Assembly: GCF_900142575.1 (NCBI RefSeq)
Contig: NZ_FRBI01000002.1
Location: forward strand, 496,001-560,000
Reading direction: 5' to 3'
Source of the DNA: Actinacidiphila paucisporea
Lineage (GTDB): Bacteria > Actinomycetota > Actinomycetes > Streptomycetales > Streptomycetaceae
DNA length: 64,000 nt
The number at the start of each line of letters is the position of its first letter. Position 1 is the stretch's first letter. The notes under the pieces were generated by a model. The model did not search any database and had not been told where the DNA came from. It saw nothing but the letters and a program-made list of their open reading frames with translations. The translations under genes and the position numbers were made by a program. Of the stretch, positions 8,771 to 17,451 are shown piece by piece.

Positions 8771-8799
8771 CCCATGCGGTCAGCTTCTGTCCGCATGGG
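8771..8799. promoter_or_regulatory. Inverted repeat upstream of the efflux gene (candidate operator)
   Basis: CCCATGCGG (8771-8779) and CCGCATGGG (8791-8799) are perfect inverted arms 11 nt apart. They lie 18 nt upstream of the efflux start and 8 nt after the end of the SGNH hydrolase gene. It could be a repressor operator for the pump or a weak terminator for the hydrolase. No dedicated regulator gene is adjacent. Confidence 0.5.
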
Positions 8800-8807
8800 A
8801 AGGGCCT

Positions 8808-9740
8808 TCACGAGGCCGGCCGGAAGGCCACCGCCGCCATGAGCGCGGCCAGTTGCATCTGGCCTTTCTCGTTCGGGTGGAACCAGTCCCACGTGCTCAG
8901 CTCGTCGCTCCCGAAGCGGTAGTCGAAGACCGCGCCGCCGTCGTAACGGCAGCGCGCGTACTGTCCGCAGACCTGCCCGAGCACCCCGTTGTAGGCGATG
9001 ACGCGGTTGCGGACCGCGGTGCGCCGGGAGGTGGCCGACGGGCTCTGCGAGTCGGGGTCGGCGAGCATGGACGGGCACAGGCCGAGCTTCCAGACCTCCT
9101 TGCCCAGCACGTTGGACCGGCCCACCGACCACAGCCGCTGGAGGTCGGGAATGCTGGCGACCAGGATCTGGGTGGCCGGCAGCGTCCTGTGCAGATACGC
9201 CATCGTGGCGGCGAAGTCGCTGCGGAAGCGCGCGACCGAGGTCATCGTGCCGGGCCGCGACGTACAGGCGTCGTTGCCGCCGATCAGCACCGTCACCATG
9301 GCCGGCCGGTGCGCGGCCGCCGCCCGCGCCTGGGCGGGCAGGTCGGCGACCCGGGCGCCGGTGCCGGCCAGGTTCCAGCTGCGGGTGGCGGGCGCGGTCG
9401 CGGTCAGCCGGCGCGCGATGCTCGCCACGCCGGTACGCGAGCCGGTCGACCAGGACACGTCGGGGCAGTCGGACAGCGGCTTGCAGGCGTCGAAACCGCG
9501 GGTGATGGAGTCGCCGAGGGCGGCCACCGACGCCGGGTGCACGTTCCACGGCCGGGCGGGGGCCGCCGGGGCGGCGGGCACGGCCTTGCGCGCGGAATGC
9601 GAGGTGTGTGCGGTGGGGGACCCGGCCGTGGGCGCCCGCTCGCCGTCCGGCGCGCCGCCGGAGGAGCACCCGGAGACGCATCCGCCCAGCAGAGCGGCAC
9701 CGACGGCCAGTGACAGGCCGCGTCGTAGCAGCGGTCGCAT
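8808..9740 (-). CDS. SGNH/GDSL hydrolase, lipoprotein
   Basis: A 310-residue secreted esterase or lipase of the SGNH fold. The signal peptide has a lipobox LLGGC (Cys 21), so it is probably membrane-anchored. Catalytic blocks: GDSIT with Ser at about residue 78, the GGND block in LIGGNDACTS, and the DxxH block in WDWFHPN near the C-terminus. The natural substrate is unknown. I chose the ATG at 9740 because GGAGGGAAGAG precedes it and the signal peptide starts there; an upstream start at 9797 would add 19 residues before the signal. Confidence 0.88.
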   Translation of the reverse strand: MRPLLRRGLSLAVGAALLGGCVSGCSSGGAPDGERAPTAGSPTAHTSHSARKAVPAAPAAPARPWNVHPASVAALGDSITRGFDACKPLSDCPDVSWSTGSRTGVASIARRLTATAPATRSWNLAGTGARVADLPAQARAAAAHRPAMVTVLIGGNDACTSRPGTMTSVARFRSDFAATMAYLHRTLPATQILVASIPDLQRLWSVGRSNVLGKEVWKLGLCPSMLADPDSQSPSATSRRTAVRNRVIAYNGVLGQVCGQYARCRYDGGAVFDYRFGSDELSTWDWFHPNEKGQMQLAALMAAVAFRPAS

Positions 9741-10002
9741 ACGGCTCTTCCCTCCGACGAGCGGGTGACATCCGGTAACAGCCCGACGGTACGTCACGCT
9801 CCGGGAGACGCCGCAGGGTAGCTTTTCCCTGAGACCCGGATCGATGTGACGGGAGGTCGGCCGCGACCGGGCGTCAAACCGTCAGTTGTTGTCCTGTTTG
9901 CCGCGAATAGTGCAGAATGTCTCTCATGTTGCCCCGGGAGCAGCCGGTTCGGGTGTTGAGGCCGCTGGGGAAGGCGAACCTCGTCCCACACTGGAGGTAC
10001 CG

Positions 10003-10497
10003 GTGACGACACGTGGTGTTCTGTACGTGCACGCCGCACCGCGCGCGCTCTGCCCGCACGTCGAATGGGCCGTCGCGGGCGTCCTCGGCGTGCGCGTGAG
10101 CCTGGACTGGATCCGGCAGCCCGCCGCGCCGGGCACCTGGCGTGCCGAGTTCTCCTGGCAGGGCGAACCCGGCACTGCGTCCAAGCTGGCGTCCGCGCTG
10201 CGCGGCTGGCACCTGCTGCGCTTCGAGGTCACCGCGGAGCCGTCGGCCGGCGCCGAGGGCGAGCGCTACAGCGCCACGCCCGAACTGGGCATCTTCCACG
10301 CGGTCATCGGCATGCACGGCGACATCCTGATCCCCGAGGACCGGCTGCGCGCCGCCATGCAGCGGGCCCGTGGCGGCGAGGCCGACCTGGAGAGCGAGCT
10401 GTCCCGGCTGCTGGGCAAGCCGTGGGACGACGAGTTGGAGCCGTTCCGCTACGCGGGTGAGGGCGCCCCGGTCCGCTGGCTGCACCAGGTCGTCTGA
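10003..10497 (+). CDS. DUF3145 family protein
   Basis: A 164-residue actinobacterial protein of unknown function, beginning MTTRGVLYVHAAPRALCPHVEWA. That opening and blocks such as WHLLRFEVTAEPS and GIFHAVIGMHGDI fit DUF3145. It is soluble, with no membrane segment or signal. The GTG at 10003 is chosen because GGAGGT lies just upstream; the open frame extends back to 9886 without family similarity. It has its own upstream region of about 260 nt, divergent from the SGNH hydrolase. Confidence 0.85.
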   Translation: MTTRGVLYVHAAPRALCPHVEWAVAGVLGVRVSLDWIRQPAAPGTWRAEFSWQGEPGTASKLASALRGWHLLRFEVTAEPSAGAEGERYSATPELGIFHAVIGMHGDILIPEDRLRAAMQRARGGEADLESELSRLLGKPWDDELEPFRYAGEGAPVRWLHQVV

Positions 10498-10577
10498 CGC
10501 ACGCCACCTGACGGGCCCGCCGCCTGACACGCGTTCAGCCCGCGCCGATGTCGCCCGGTCGGACGTAACCTGCCGTC

Positions 10578-11450
10578 ATGTCCGACTCTCTCACCGTCGC
10601 GGTCCTCGGCACCGGCCTCATGGGCGCCGGGATGGCCCGCAACCTGTCCGCCGCCGGCCACGACGTCCGCGCCTGGAACCGCACCCCGGCCCGCGCCCGG
10701 CCGCTGGCCGCCGACGGCGTCACCGTCGTCACCGACCCCGCGGAGGCCGTACGCGGCGCCGACGCCGTCGTCACCATGCTGCTCGACGGGCCCGCCACCC
10801 TGGAGGTCGTCGGCGCCGCAGCCGACGCCTTCGAGGCCGGCGCGGTCTGGCTGCAGACCGGCACCGTGGGGCCCGAGGCACAGGGCGATCTGGCCGCCCG
10901 CGCCGCCGAGCGCGGCCTGCTCTTCGTCGACGCGCCCGTCCTGGGCACCCGCACGGTCGCCGACGCCGGGGAGCTGACCGTACTGGCCGCCGGACCCGAC
11001 GCGGCCCGGCCGGTCGCCGACCAGGTCTTCGACGCCGTCGGCAGCAGGACCATCTGGCTGCCGGGGGACGCGGCCGACGGGCCGGCCAGCCGGCTCAAGC
11101 TGGTGCTCAACAACTGGGTGCTCGCCCTGACCGCGGCCACCGGCGAGACACTGGCCCTGGCCAAGGCCCTGGACGTCGACCCCGACACCTTCTTCGCGGC
11201 CATCGAGGGCGGCTCGATGGACACGCCCTACCTGCGGATGAAGGCCGCGGCCATCCTGGGCGGCGACTTCACGCCCAACTTCACCGTCAACGGCGCCGCC
11301 AAGGACCTGCGGCTCATCGTGGCGGCCGGCGAGGCGGCCGGCGCCCGGATGGACCTCGCGGCGGCCGCCGCGGCCCGCTTCGAGCGCGCCGCCGACCAGG
11401 GCCACGGCGGCGAGGACATGGCAGCCGGGTACTTCGCCAGTTGGGCCTGA
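10578..11450 (+). CDS. NAD(P)-dependent beta-hydroxyacid dehydrogenase family
   Basis: A 290-residue oxidoreductase of the 3-hydroxyisobutyrate / 6-phosphogluconate dehydrogenase family. The Rossmann motif GTGLMGAGMARNL is at residues 11-23. Further family blocks are VDAPVLGT (substrate-binding motif 2) and LKLVLNN with the catalytic-type Lys in the middle. The C-terminal helical domain is complete. The substrate could be a short beta-hydroxyacid or an imine; family members include imine reductases. It ends in front of a repeat-containing terminator region. Confidence 0.87.
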   Translation: MSDSLTVAVLGTGLMGAGMARNLSAAGHDVRAWNRTPARARPLAADGVTVVTDPAEAVRGADAVVTMLLDGPATLEVVGAAADAFEAGAVWLQTGTVGPEAQGDLAARAAERGLLFVDAPVLGTRTVADAGELTVLAAGPDAARPVADQVFDAVGSRTIWLPGDAADGPASRLKLVLNNWVLALTAATGETLALAKALDVDPDTFFAAIEGGSMDTPYLRMKAAAILGGDFTPNFTVNGAAKDLRLIVAAGEAAGARMDLAAAAAARFERAADQGHGGEDMAAGYFASWA

Positions 11451-11500
11451 CTGGGGGTGCGTGCCCCTTGCGGTGGCGTTGCTTGGCTGCGGCCGTCGTT

Positions 11501-11580
11501 GTGGCTTGTCGCGCAGTTCTCCCCCAGAGCTTCGCCTGGGGGTACCCTCCCCGCGCCCCTTTGGGGGGCGCGGGGAGAGG
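11501..11580. repeat. Interspersed core repeat split by a hairpin insertion; convergent terminator
   Basis: The core GTGGCTTGTCGCGCAGTTC (11501-11519) continues as CCCGCGCCCCTTT only from about 11550. Between them sits a hairpin, TCCCCCAGAGCTTCGCCTGGGGGTACCC, nearly identical to the element at 4603-4636. After it, CCCCGCGCCCC and GGGGCGCGGGG form a strong stem (about 11549-11576) between convergent genes ending at 11450 and 11584. Confidence 0.75.
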
Positions 11581-11583
11581 CGG

Positions 11584-12852
11584 TCAGCTCTCGAAGCTGC
11601 GCAGGGCCAGGACGACGTTGTGTCCGCCGAAGCCGAAGGAGTCGTTCAGGGCCGCGATGGTGCCCTCGGGCAGCGGCCGCGGCTTGTCGCCGACGATGTC
11701 GGCGTCCGCCTCCGGGTCCCGCTCGACCAGGTTGATCGTCGGCGGCGCGAGGCGGTGGTAAAGGGCCAGCACGGAGGCGACCGTCTCGATACCGCCGGCG
11801 CCGCCCAGCAGGTGGCCCGTCATGGACTTGGTGGCGGAGATCGCCATGTGGTCCACGTCGTCGCCGAAAACGGCGCGCAGCGCCTTGATCTCCGCCACAT
11901 CGCCCTGCGGGGTGGACGTGGCGTGCGCGTTGACGTGCACGATCTCGGCCGGCTTGAGGTCCGAGCCGTCCAGCAGGTGCTGGAGGGCCGCCGCGATACC
12001 GCGGCCGGTCGGCTCCGGCTGGGTGATGTGGTGCGCGTCGGCCGAGATGCCCTGGCCGACCACCTCCGCGTACACCCGGGCGCCGCGCGCCCTCGCGTGC
12101 TCGACCGACTCCAGCACGACCACGCCCGCGCCCTCGCCGAGGACGAAGCCGTCCCGGCCGGCGTCGTACGGGCGCGAGGCGCCCTGCGGGTTGTCGTTGT
12201 TCTTGGACATCGCCATCATGTTGCCGAAGGCGACGATGGGCAGCGGGTGGATCGCCGCCTCGGTGCCGCCGGCCACCACCACGTCGGCGCGACCGGTGCG
12301 GATCATCTCGACCGCGTAGCCGATCGCCTCGGCGCCCGAGGCGCACGCACTGACGGGGGTGTGCACACCGGCCCGCGCGTTGATGTCGATGCCCACGTTC
12401 GCCGACGGGCTGTTGGGCATCAGCATCGGCACGGTGTGCGGCGACACCTTGCGTACGCCCTGCTCCTTGAGCACGTCGTACTGCCCCAGGAGCGTGGTGA
12501 CACCGCCGATGCCGGACGCGACGACCGCGCCCAGCCGGTCGGGGTCGACCGCCGGGTCGTCACCGGCCTTCGCGGTGAAACCGGCGTCCGCCCACGCCTC
12601 ACGGGCGGCGATCAGCGCGAACTGCGCGCTGCGGTCGAGCTTGCGGGCGAGCGGCCTGGGCAGGATCTCCCCGGGCTCCACGGCGATCTGCGCGGCGATC
12701 CGCACCGGCAGTTCGGCGGCCCAGTCCTGTTCGAGCGGGCGCACACCTGACCGGCCGGCCAGCAGCGCCTCCCAGGTCGACGCGCTGTCGCCACCCAGCG
12801 GTGTGGTTGCTCCGATACCGGTGACGACCACGGTGCGATTGGTCGGGCTCAC
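11584..12852 (-). CDS. fabF: FabF, beta-ketoacyl-ACP synthase II
   Basis: A 422-residue condensing enzyme that extends acyl-ACP with malonyl-ACP. The Cys-His-His triad is visible: Cys 170 in VSACASGAEA, His 310 in VNAHATSTPQGD and His 347 in TKSMTGHLLG, with Lys 342. Length is normal for KAS II. The GTG start at 12852 is followed by the family opening NRTVVVTGIGATTPLGG; no clear Shine-Dalgarno precedes it. It is the last gene of fabD-fabH-acpP-fabF, 100 nt after acpP. Confidence 0.96.
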   Translation of the reverse strand: MSPTNRTVVVTGIGATTPLGGDSASTWEALLAGRSGVRPLEQDWAAELPVRIAAQIAVEPGEILPRPLARKLDRSAQFALIAAREAWADAGFTAKAGDDPAVDPDRLGAVVASGIGGVTTLLGQYDVLKEQGVRKVSPHTVPMLMPNSPSANVGIDINARAGVHTPVSACASGAEAIGYAVEMIRTGRADVVVAGGTEAAIHPLPIVAFGNMMAMSKNNDNPQGASRPYDAGRDGFVLGEGAGVVVLESVEHARARGARVYAEVVGQGISADAHHITQPEPTGRGIAAALQHLLDGSDLKPAEIVHVNAHATSTPQGDVAEIKALRAVFGDDVDHMAISATKSMTGHLLGGAGGIETVASVLALYHRLAPPTINLVERDPEADADIVGDKPRPLPEGTIAALNDSFGFGGHNVVLALRSFES

Positions 12853-12952
12853 AGGAATTGTCTCTCCACGTCTAGAAGGGCGGGCGACAGACGCGTCGTC
12901 CCGGTAGCCGATCCCGCGGTCACGCGCCGAGGGATCGTTTCGGCCGGCGGCC

Positions 12953-13201
12953 TCAGGCCTGCTGGGCCTTGAGGATGTAGTCGGCCGCGTCGCCGACGGT
13001 CTTGAGGTTCTTGACGTCGTCGTCCGGGATCTTCACGCCGAACTGCTCCTCGGCCGCCACCACGACCTCGACCATCGACAGGGAGTCGACGTCCAGGTCA
13101 TCGGTGAAGGACTTGTCGAGCTTGACGTCCTCGGTGGGGATGCCGGCGATCTCGTTGACGATGTCGGCGAGACCGGCGACGATCTCTTCCTGGGTGGCCA
13201 T
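12953..13201 (-). CDS. acpP: Acyl carrier protein AcpP
   Basis: An 82-residue acidic four-helix carrier of the fatty-acid synthase. The phosphopantetheine attachment site is Ser 40 in DLDVDSLSMVE. It starts at ATG 13201 with AAGGAG about 12 nt upstream. It lies between fabH and fabF, the standard streptomycete order, and is expected to be the abundant cytoplasmic ACP for primary lipids. Confidence 0.97.
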   Translation of the reverse strand: MATQEEIVAGLADIVNEIAGIPTEDVKLDKSFTDDLDVDSLSMVEVVVAAEEQFGVKIPDDDVKNLKTVGDAADYILKAQQA

Positions 13202-13272
13202 TGTTTACGGCGCTCCTTGATGTGTAACCGATGGCGCGGCGGGCGGGACTGCGGCGCCGCGAGGGTGTGTGA

Positions 13273-14283
13273 CTAGGGGAGAGTAACCACAGTCGCCGCG
13301 TAGACCAGACCCGCCCCGAAGCCGATGACCAGGGCGGTGTCCCCGCTCTTGGCCTCGCCGGTGGCGAGCAGCCGCTCCATGGCGAGCGGGATGGACGCGG
13401 CGGAGGTGTTGCCGGTGGTCTCCACGTCGCGGGCCACCGCGACATGTTCGGGGAGCTTCAGCGCCTTGATCATCGAGTCGATGATCCGCATGTTCGCCTG
13501 GTGCGGGATGAAGGCGTCGAGCTGGTCGGCGGTGATGCCCGCGGCGTCCAGTGCCTCCTGGGCGACCTTGGCCATCTCGAAGACCGCCCAGCGGAAGACC
13601 GCCTGGCCCTCCTGGGTGATCGCCGGGAAGCGCACCTGCTCGGCGGGCGTGTCCCGGTAGACCTCCCAGGACACGGTCTGCTTGATCGTCTCCGACTTGT
13701 CGCCTTCCGAACCCCACACCGTCGGGCCTATGGCGGGCTCCTTCGACGGGCCGACGATGACCGCGCCGGCGCCGTCGCCGAACAGGAAGGCCGTCGCGCG
13801 GTCCTCCAGGTCCGTCAGGTCGCTCAGCCGCTCCACGCCGATCACCAGCACGTGTCCCGCGCTGCCGTCGGTGACCATGCCCTTGGCGAGGGTCAGGCCG
13901 TACGTGAAGCCCGCGCAGCCCGCGGAGATGTCGAAGGCGGCCGGCTTGCCCGCGCCGATCCGGTACGCGATGTCGGTGGCGACCGCGGGGGTCTGCTTGA
14001 AGTGCGAGACGGTCGCCACGATGACGGCGTCGATGTCGGAGGCGCTGATCCCGGCGTCCGCGATGGCCTTGCCGCCGGCGGCGATGGACATCTCCGCCAC
14101 CGTCTCGTCCGGCCCCGCCCAGTGCCGGCTGGCGATGCCCGAACGCGACCTGATCCACTCGTCGCTGGAGTCGATGTGCTCCAGGATCACCTCGTTGGGC
14201 ACCACCCGGGTGGGACGGTAGCCGCCGACGCCGAGGATGCGTGCGTACGGGGAGCCCTTGCTCGGGCTGATCTTCGCTGTCAT
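13273..14283 (-). CDS. fabH: FabH, beta-ketoacyl-ACP synthase III
   Basis: A 336-residue enzyme that starts fatty-acid synthesis by joining an acyl-CoA (often branched in Streptomyces) to malonyl-ACP. The Cys-His-Asn triad is visible: Cys 123 in SAGCAGFTYG, His 261 in IPHQANMRI and Asn 292 in TTGNTSAASIP. The ATG start overlaps the fabD stop in an ATGA (14280-14283), so translation is coupled. Confidence 0.96.
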   Translation of the reverse strand: MTAKISPSKGSPYARILGVGGYRPTRVVPNEVILEHIDSSDEWIRSRSGIASRHWAGPDETVAEMSIAAGGKAIADAGISASDIDAVIVATVSHFKQTPAVATDIAYRIGAGKPAAFDISAGCAGFTYGLTLAKGMVTDGSAGHVLVIGVERLSDLTDLEDRATAFLFGDGAGAVIVGPSKEPAIGPTVWGSEGDKSETIKQTVSWEVYRDTPAEQVRFPAITQEGQAVFRWAVFEMAKVAQEALDAAGITADQLDAFIPHQANMRIIDSMIKALKLPEHVAVARDVETTGNTSAASIPLAMERLLATGEAKSGDTALVIGFGAGLVYAATVVTLP

Positions 14284-15257
14284 CGCTGCAACGGCTCCTG
14301 TTCGGGTGTGGCTTGCGGTACGACGGCGTCCTCGGCCGCGGCCTGCGCCGCCACGTCGGCCACCAGCGCGCGGGCCGCGTCGAGGTCGTCAGGCGTCTTC
14401 AGCGCCAGCGTCCGCACCCCGGGCAGCGCCCGCTTGGCCAGACCCACCAGCGTGCCGCCCGGCGACACCTCGATGATCGCGGTGACCCCGCGCTCCTTGA
14501 ACGTCTCCATGCACAGATCCCAGCGCACCGGATTGGACACCTGTGCGACCAGCCGGCGTACGACGTCAGCGCCGCTGTCGATCGCCTGCCCGTCCGCGTT
14601 CGAAACATACGGCAGCGCGGGGTCGGAGACGGTCAGCGAGGGCGCGAGCGCCTCGAGCGTCGCGACCGCGGGGGCCATGTGGGCGGTGTGGAAGGCGCCC
14701 GCCACCTTCAGCGCGACCACCCGCGCCTTCTCCGGCCTGTCCTCGGCGAGTGCGGCGAGCTGCTCCAGGGTGCCGGCCGCCACGATCTGGCCCGCCCCGT
14801 TCACGTTCGCCGGGGTCAGCCCCAGAGCGGTCAGATGGGCCACCACCGTGTCGTGGTCGCCGCCCAGCACCGCGGACATGCCGGTGGCCGTCACCGCGGC
14901 CGCGTCGGCCATCGCGCGGCCGCGGGCCGCCACGAAGGTCATCGCGTCCTGCGCGGACAGCACCCCGGCCAGCACGGCCGCGGTGATCTCGCCGACGCTG
15001 TGCCCGGCGACCACGTCCGGGGTCAGCCCCAGCTCGCCGGCGGACAGCAGTCCCGCGGCGACCAGCAGCGGCTGCGCGACCTTGGTGTCGCGGATCTCGT
15101 CCGCGTCGGCGACCGTGCCGAAACGGGCGAGGTCCAGCTCCGCCGCGGCCGACCAGCCTGCGAGGCGGTCGGCGGCGCCGGGGAGTTCGAGCCAGGGGGC
15201 GAGGAAGCCGGGCGTCTGTGCGCCCTGGCCGGGAGCGACGAGTACGAGCACCTTCAC
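14280..15257 (-). CDS. fabD: FabD, malonyl-CoA:ACP transacylase
   Basis: A 325-residue acyltransferase that loads malonyl groups on AcpP. The nucleophile elbow is GHSVGE with Ser 87; the N-terminal oxyanion block APGQGAQTPG and the His-bearing GAFHTAHM are present. The GTG at 15257 is used; a second GTG two codons later is possible. It is first in the fab operon and 84 nt downstream of fasR. A perfect 19-bp palindrome lies in that gap. Confidence 0.95.
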   Translation of the reverse strand: MKVLVLVAPGQGAQTPGFLAPWLELPGAADRLAGWSAAAELDLARFGTVADADEIRDTKVAQPLLVAAGLLSAGELGLTPDVVAGHSVGEITAAVLAGVLSAQDAMTFVAARGRAMADAAAVTATGMSAVLGGDHDTVVAHLTALGLTPANVNGAGQIVAAGTLEQLAALAEDRPEKARVVALKVAGAFHTAHMAPAVATLEALAPSLTVSDPALPYVSNADGQAIDSGADVVRRLVAQVSNPVRWDLCMETFKERGVTAIIEVSPGGTLVGLAKRALPGVRTLALKTPDDLDAARALVADVAAQAAAEDAVVPQATPEQEPLQR

Positions 15258-15318
15258 ACTCTCTCTCGCGGGCGGGGATGACCGCCCGTGGGGACAGGGA
15301 CCAAGAACTGTCAGGTGA

Positions 15319-15337
15319 TTTGTGGGTGTCCCACAAA
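15319..15337. promoter_or_regulatory. 19-bp palindrome in the fabD promoter (candidate FasR site)
   Basis: TTTGTGGG (15319-15326), TGT, CCCACAAA (15330-15337): a perfect 8-bp inverted repeat. It starts 3 nt after the fasR stop codon and lies 61 nt upstream of the fabD start. In S. coelicolor FasR activates the fab operon from the fabD promoter. Assigning this palindrome as the FasR or other fab-regulator site is inference. Confidence 0.65.
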
Positions 15338-15340
15338 CGG

Positions 15341-16546
15341 TCAGCCGCGCCGCCCCGCGTCGGACAGCCTGCCCAGGATGAGGGCGATGCGCAGGGTGAA
15401 CGCCGAACGCACGTCGGAGGGTGACCAGCCGGTGACATCGGTCACACGTCGCAGCCGGTAGCGGACGGTATTGGGGTGGACGAACAGCATACGGGCGGCC
15501 CCTTCGAGGGACGACGCCTGCTCCAGATAGACACTCAGCGTCTCCAGCAGCGCCGAGCCCGCTTCTTCCAGAGGCCTGTAGATCTCCTCCACCAACTGCT
15601 CACGCGCATGGCGGTCGCCCGCCATCGCACGCTCCGGCAGCAGATCGTCGGACGACACCGGGCGCGGCGCGTCGGGCCACGCGTGGCAGGCCCGCAGCCC
15701 GGCCGCGGCCGCCTGCGCCGAGCGGGTCGCCGACAGCAGGTCGCCCACCACCGGGCCGGCCACCACCGGGCCGGCCGCGAACGGGCCGATCAGCGCCTTC
15801 GCGACCCGCAGCGGATCGTCGTCGCCGCCGGCCACCACCACCAGGCGCTCGCCCAGCACCCCGGTCAGCACCTGCAGCTTCGCGTGCCGCGAGGCCCGCC
15901 TGATCGCCTCGACGGTCAGCTCGCTGTCCCCGCTCGGCGCGTTGCCCAGCACCACGACGATCTTGTCCGGCGAATTCCAGCCCAGCGCCGCCGCCCGCGA
16001 CAGCACGCCCTCGTCGGCCTCGCCCGACAGCACCGCGTTGACCACCAGCGACTCCAGCCGGGCGTCCCACGCGCCGCGCGCCTCCGCGGCCTGCGCGTAG
16101 ACCTGCGCGGTGGCGAAGGCGATCTCCCGCGCGTAGACCAGCAGCGCCTCGCGCAGCACCGCCTCGTCGCCCGGCGCCGCGACCTCGTCGATCGCGGCCT
16201 CCATCACCTCGATCGTGGTCCGCACCATCTCCACGGTCTGCCGCAGGCTGATCGCCCGGGTCAGCTCCCTGGGCGCGGTGCCGAAGACGTCCGTGCTGAT
16301 CGCCTGCGGCGCCTCGGGGTGCCGGAACCACTCGGTGAAGGCCGCGATGCCGGCCTGCGCCACCAGGCCGATCCAGGAGCGGTTCTCCGGCGGCATCGCC
16401 CGGTACCACGGCAGATTCGCGTCCATCCGGGCGATGGCGTTCGCGGCCAGCCGCCCGGCGGACTTCTCCAGTCGGCGCAGCGTCGCGGAATGCTCCCCGC
16501 GACCGGGTTCGGCGGGGGTTTGCGGTGACTGAGAGGCGTTCGGCAC
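15341..16546 (-). CDS. fasR: FasR-type PucR-family transcription regulator of fab genes
   Basis: A 401-residue regulator with a central PucR/GGDEF-like region and a C-terminal PucR-type helix-turn-helix (LEGAARMLFVHPNTVRYRLR, about 355-374). Its position immediately upstream of fabD matches FasR, shown in S. coelicolor to bind the fabD promoter and activate fatty-acid synthesis. The name therefore rests on domain plus synteny. The GTG at 16546 (MPNASQSP) is taken as start without a strong ribosome site. It lies in the same orientation as the fab operon. Confidence 0.88.
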   Translation of the reverse strand: MPNASQSPQTPAEPGRGEHSATLRRLEKSAGRLAANAIARMDANLPWYRAMPPENRSWIGLVAQAGIAAFTEWFRHPEAPQAISTDVFGTAPRELTRAISLRQTVEMVRTTIEVMEAAIDEVAAPGDEAVLREALLVYAREIAFATAQVYAQAAEARGAWDARLESLVVNAVLSGEADEGVLSRAAALGWNSPDKIVVVLGNAPSGDSELTVEAIRRASRHAKLQVLTGVLGERLVVVAGGDDDPLRVAKALIGPFAAGPVVAGPVVGDLLSATRSAQAAAAGLRACHAWPDAPRPVSSDDLLPERAMAGDRHAREQLVEEIYRPLEEAGSALLETLSVYLEQASSLEGAARMLFVHPNTVRYRLRRVTDVTGWSPSDVRSAFTLRIALILGRLSDAGRRG

Positions 16547-16625
16547 GAAGCCAAGCCTATGGGGTCGGTTTTTTCCGCCTCCCCGGCGTCGGGCCGCCGG
16601 CGTTCCGGCCGTCTACCGTAGAGGC

Positions 16626-17342
16626 ATGATCGACGTGCGGCGGGCCGCCGACCGCTACGCCGGCGGGGAGCCGGAAGCCGGGGTCGACACCCGGCACGCC
16701 TTCTCCTTCTCCGGCTTCTACGACCCCGCGAACATACGGTTCGGGCTGCTCGTCGCGTGCAACGAGGAGCGGCTCGCGCCGGGCGCCGGATTCGCCGAGC
16801 ACACCCACCGCGACACCGAGATCGTCACCTGGGTGATCGAGGGCGAGCTGGAACACCGGGACGGCGAGGGGCGCGTCGCGCGGCTGCGGGCCGGCGACGC
16901 GCAGTGGCTCAGCGCCGGCAGCGGGGTGCGGCACGTGGAGCGCAACGTCGGCGGGTCGACGCTGCGCTTCCTGCAGATGTGGCTGCACCCCGAGGTCTTC
17001 GGTGCGCGCCCCGACTACGCGGCGGTGACCGCCCCGGTACCGCCCGGGCCGGGGCTGACGCTGCTGGCGTCCGGGGCGCCCGACGCGACCCCGCCGCTGC
17101 GCCTGCGGCAGGGGGCCGCCGCGCTGTGGGCGGGCCGCCCCCTCGGCCCCGAGCACCTCACCCTGCCGCCGGGGGCCTTCTGCTACCTCCACGTGCTCCG
17201 CGGGACCGTGCGGCTGGACGGTTCCGCGCTCCACCCGGGCGACGCGGCCAGGGCGACCGGGGAGCCGGCCCTCTCCCTGCACGCGGCGGGCGGCGCCGAG
17301 TATCTCTTCTGGTCCATGCGGTCGGAGCCGGCTTTTTCGTAG
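16626..17342 (+). CDS. Pirin-family bicupin protein
   Basis: A 238-residue two-domain cupin. The metal ligands typical of pirins are visible: His 59 and His 61 in EHTHRDTEIVTW, and His 103 and Glu 105 in VRHVERN. Some pirins have quercetin 2,3-dioxygenase activity and others act as redox-sensing partners; the role here cannot be told. Length is standard. It is a single gene, divergent from fasR, with the start at ATG 16626 and AGAGGC just upstream. Confidence 0.88.
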   Translation: MIDVRRAADRYAGGEPEAGVDTRHAFSFSGFYDPANIRFGLLVACNEERLAPGAGFAEHTHRDTEIVTWVIEGELEHRDGEGRVARLRAGDAQWLSAGSGVRHVERNVGGSTLRFLQMWLHPEVFGARPDYAAVTAPVPPGPGLTLLASGAPDATPPLRLRQGAAALWAGRPLGPEHLTLPPGAFCYLHVLRGTVRLDGSALHPGDAARATGEPALSLHAAGGAEYLFWSMRSEPAFS

Positions 17343-17395
17343 GGGGGCTCCCCGTGGGCACCCCTTCCCCGCGCCCCGAGACCGTCCCCCGGTGG

Positions 17396-17430
17396 GTGGC
17401 TTGTCGCGCAGTCCCCCGCGCCCCTTTCGG
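17396..17430 (+). repeat. Interspersed core repeat copy
   Basis: GTGGCTTGTCGCGCAGTCCC followed by CCGCGCCCCTTTCGG is a close copy of the core repeat. It lies in the 109 nt between convergent genes ending at 17342 and 17452, with further inverted GC-rich stretches that could terminate transcription from both sides. Confidence 0.7.
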
Positions 17431-17451
17431 CCTGGGGCGGGGGGAACTCCA

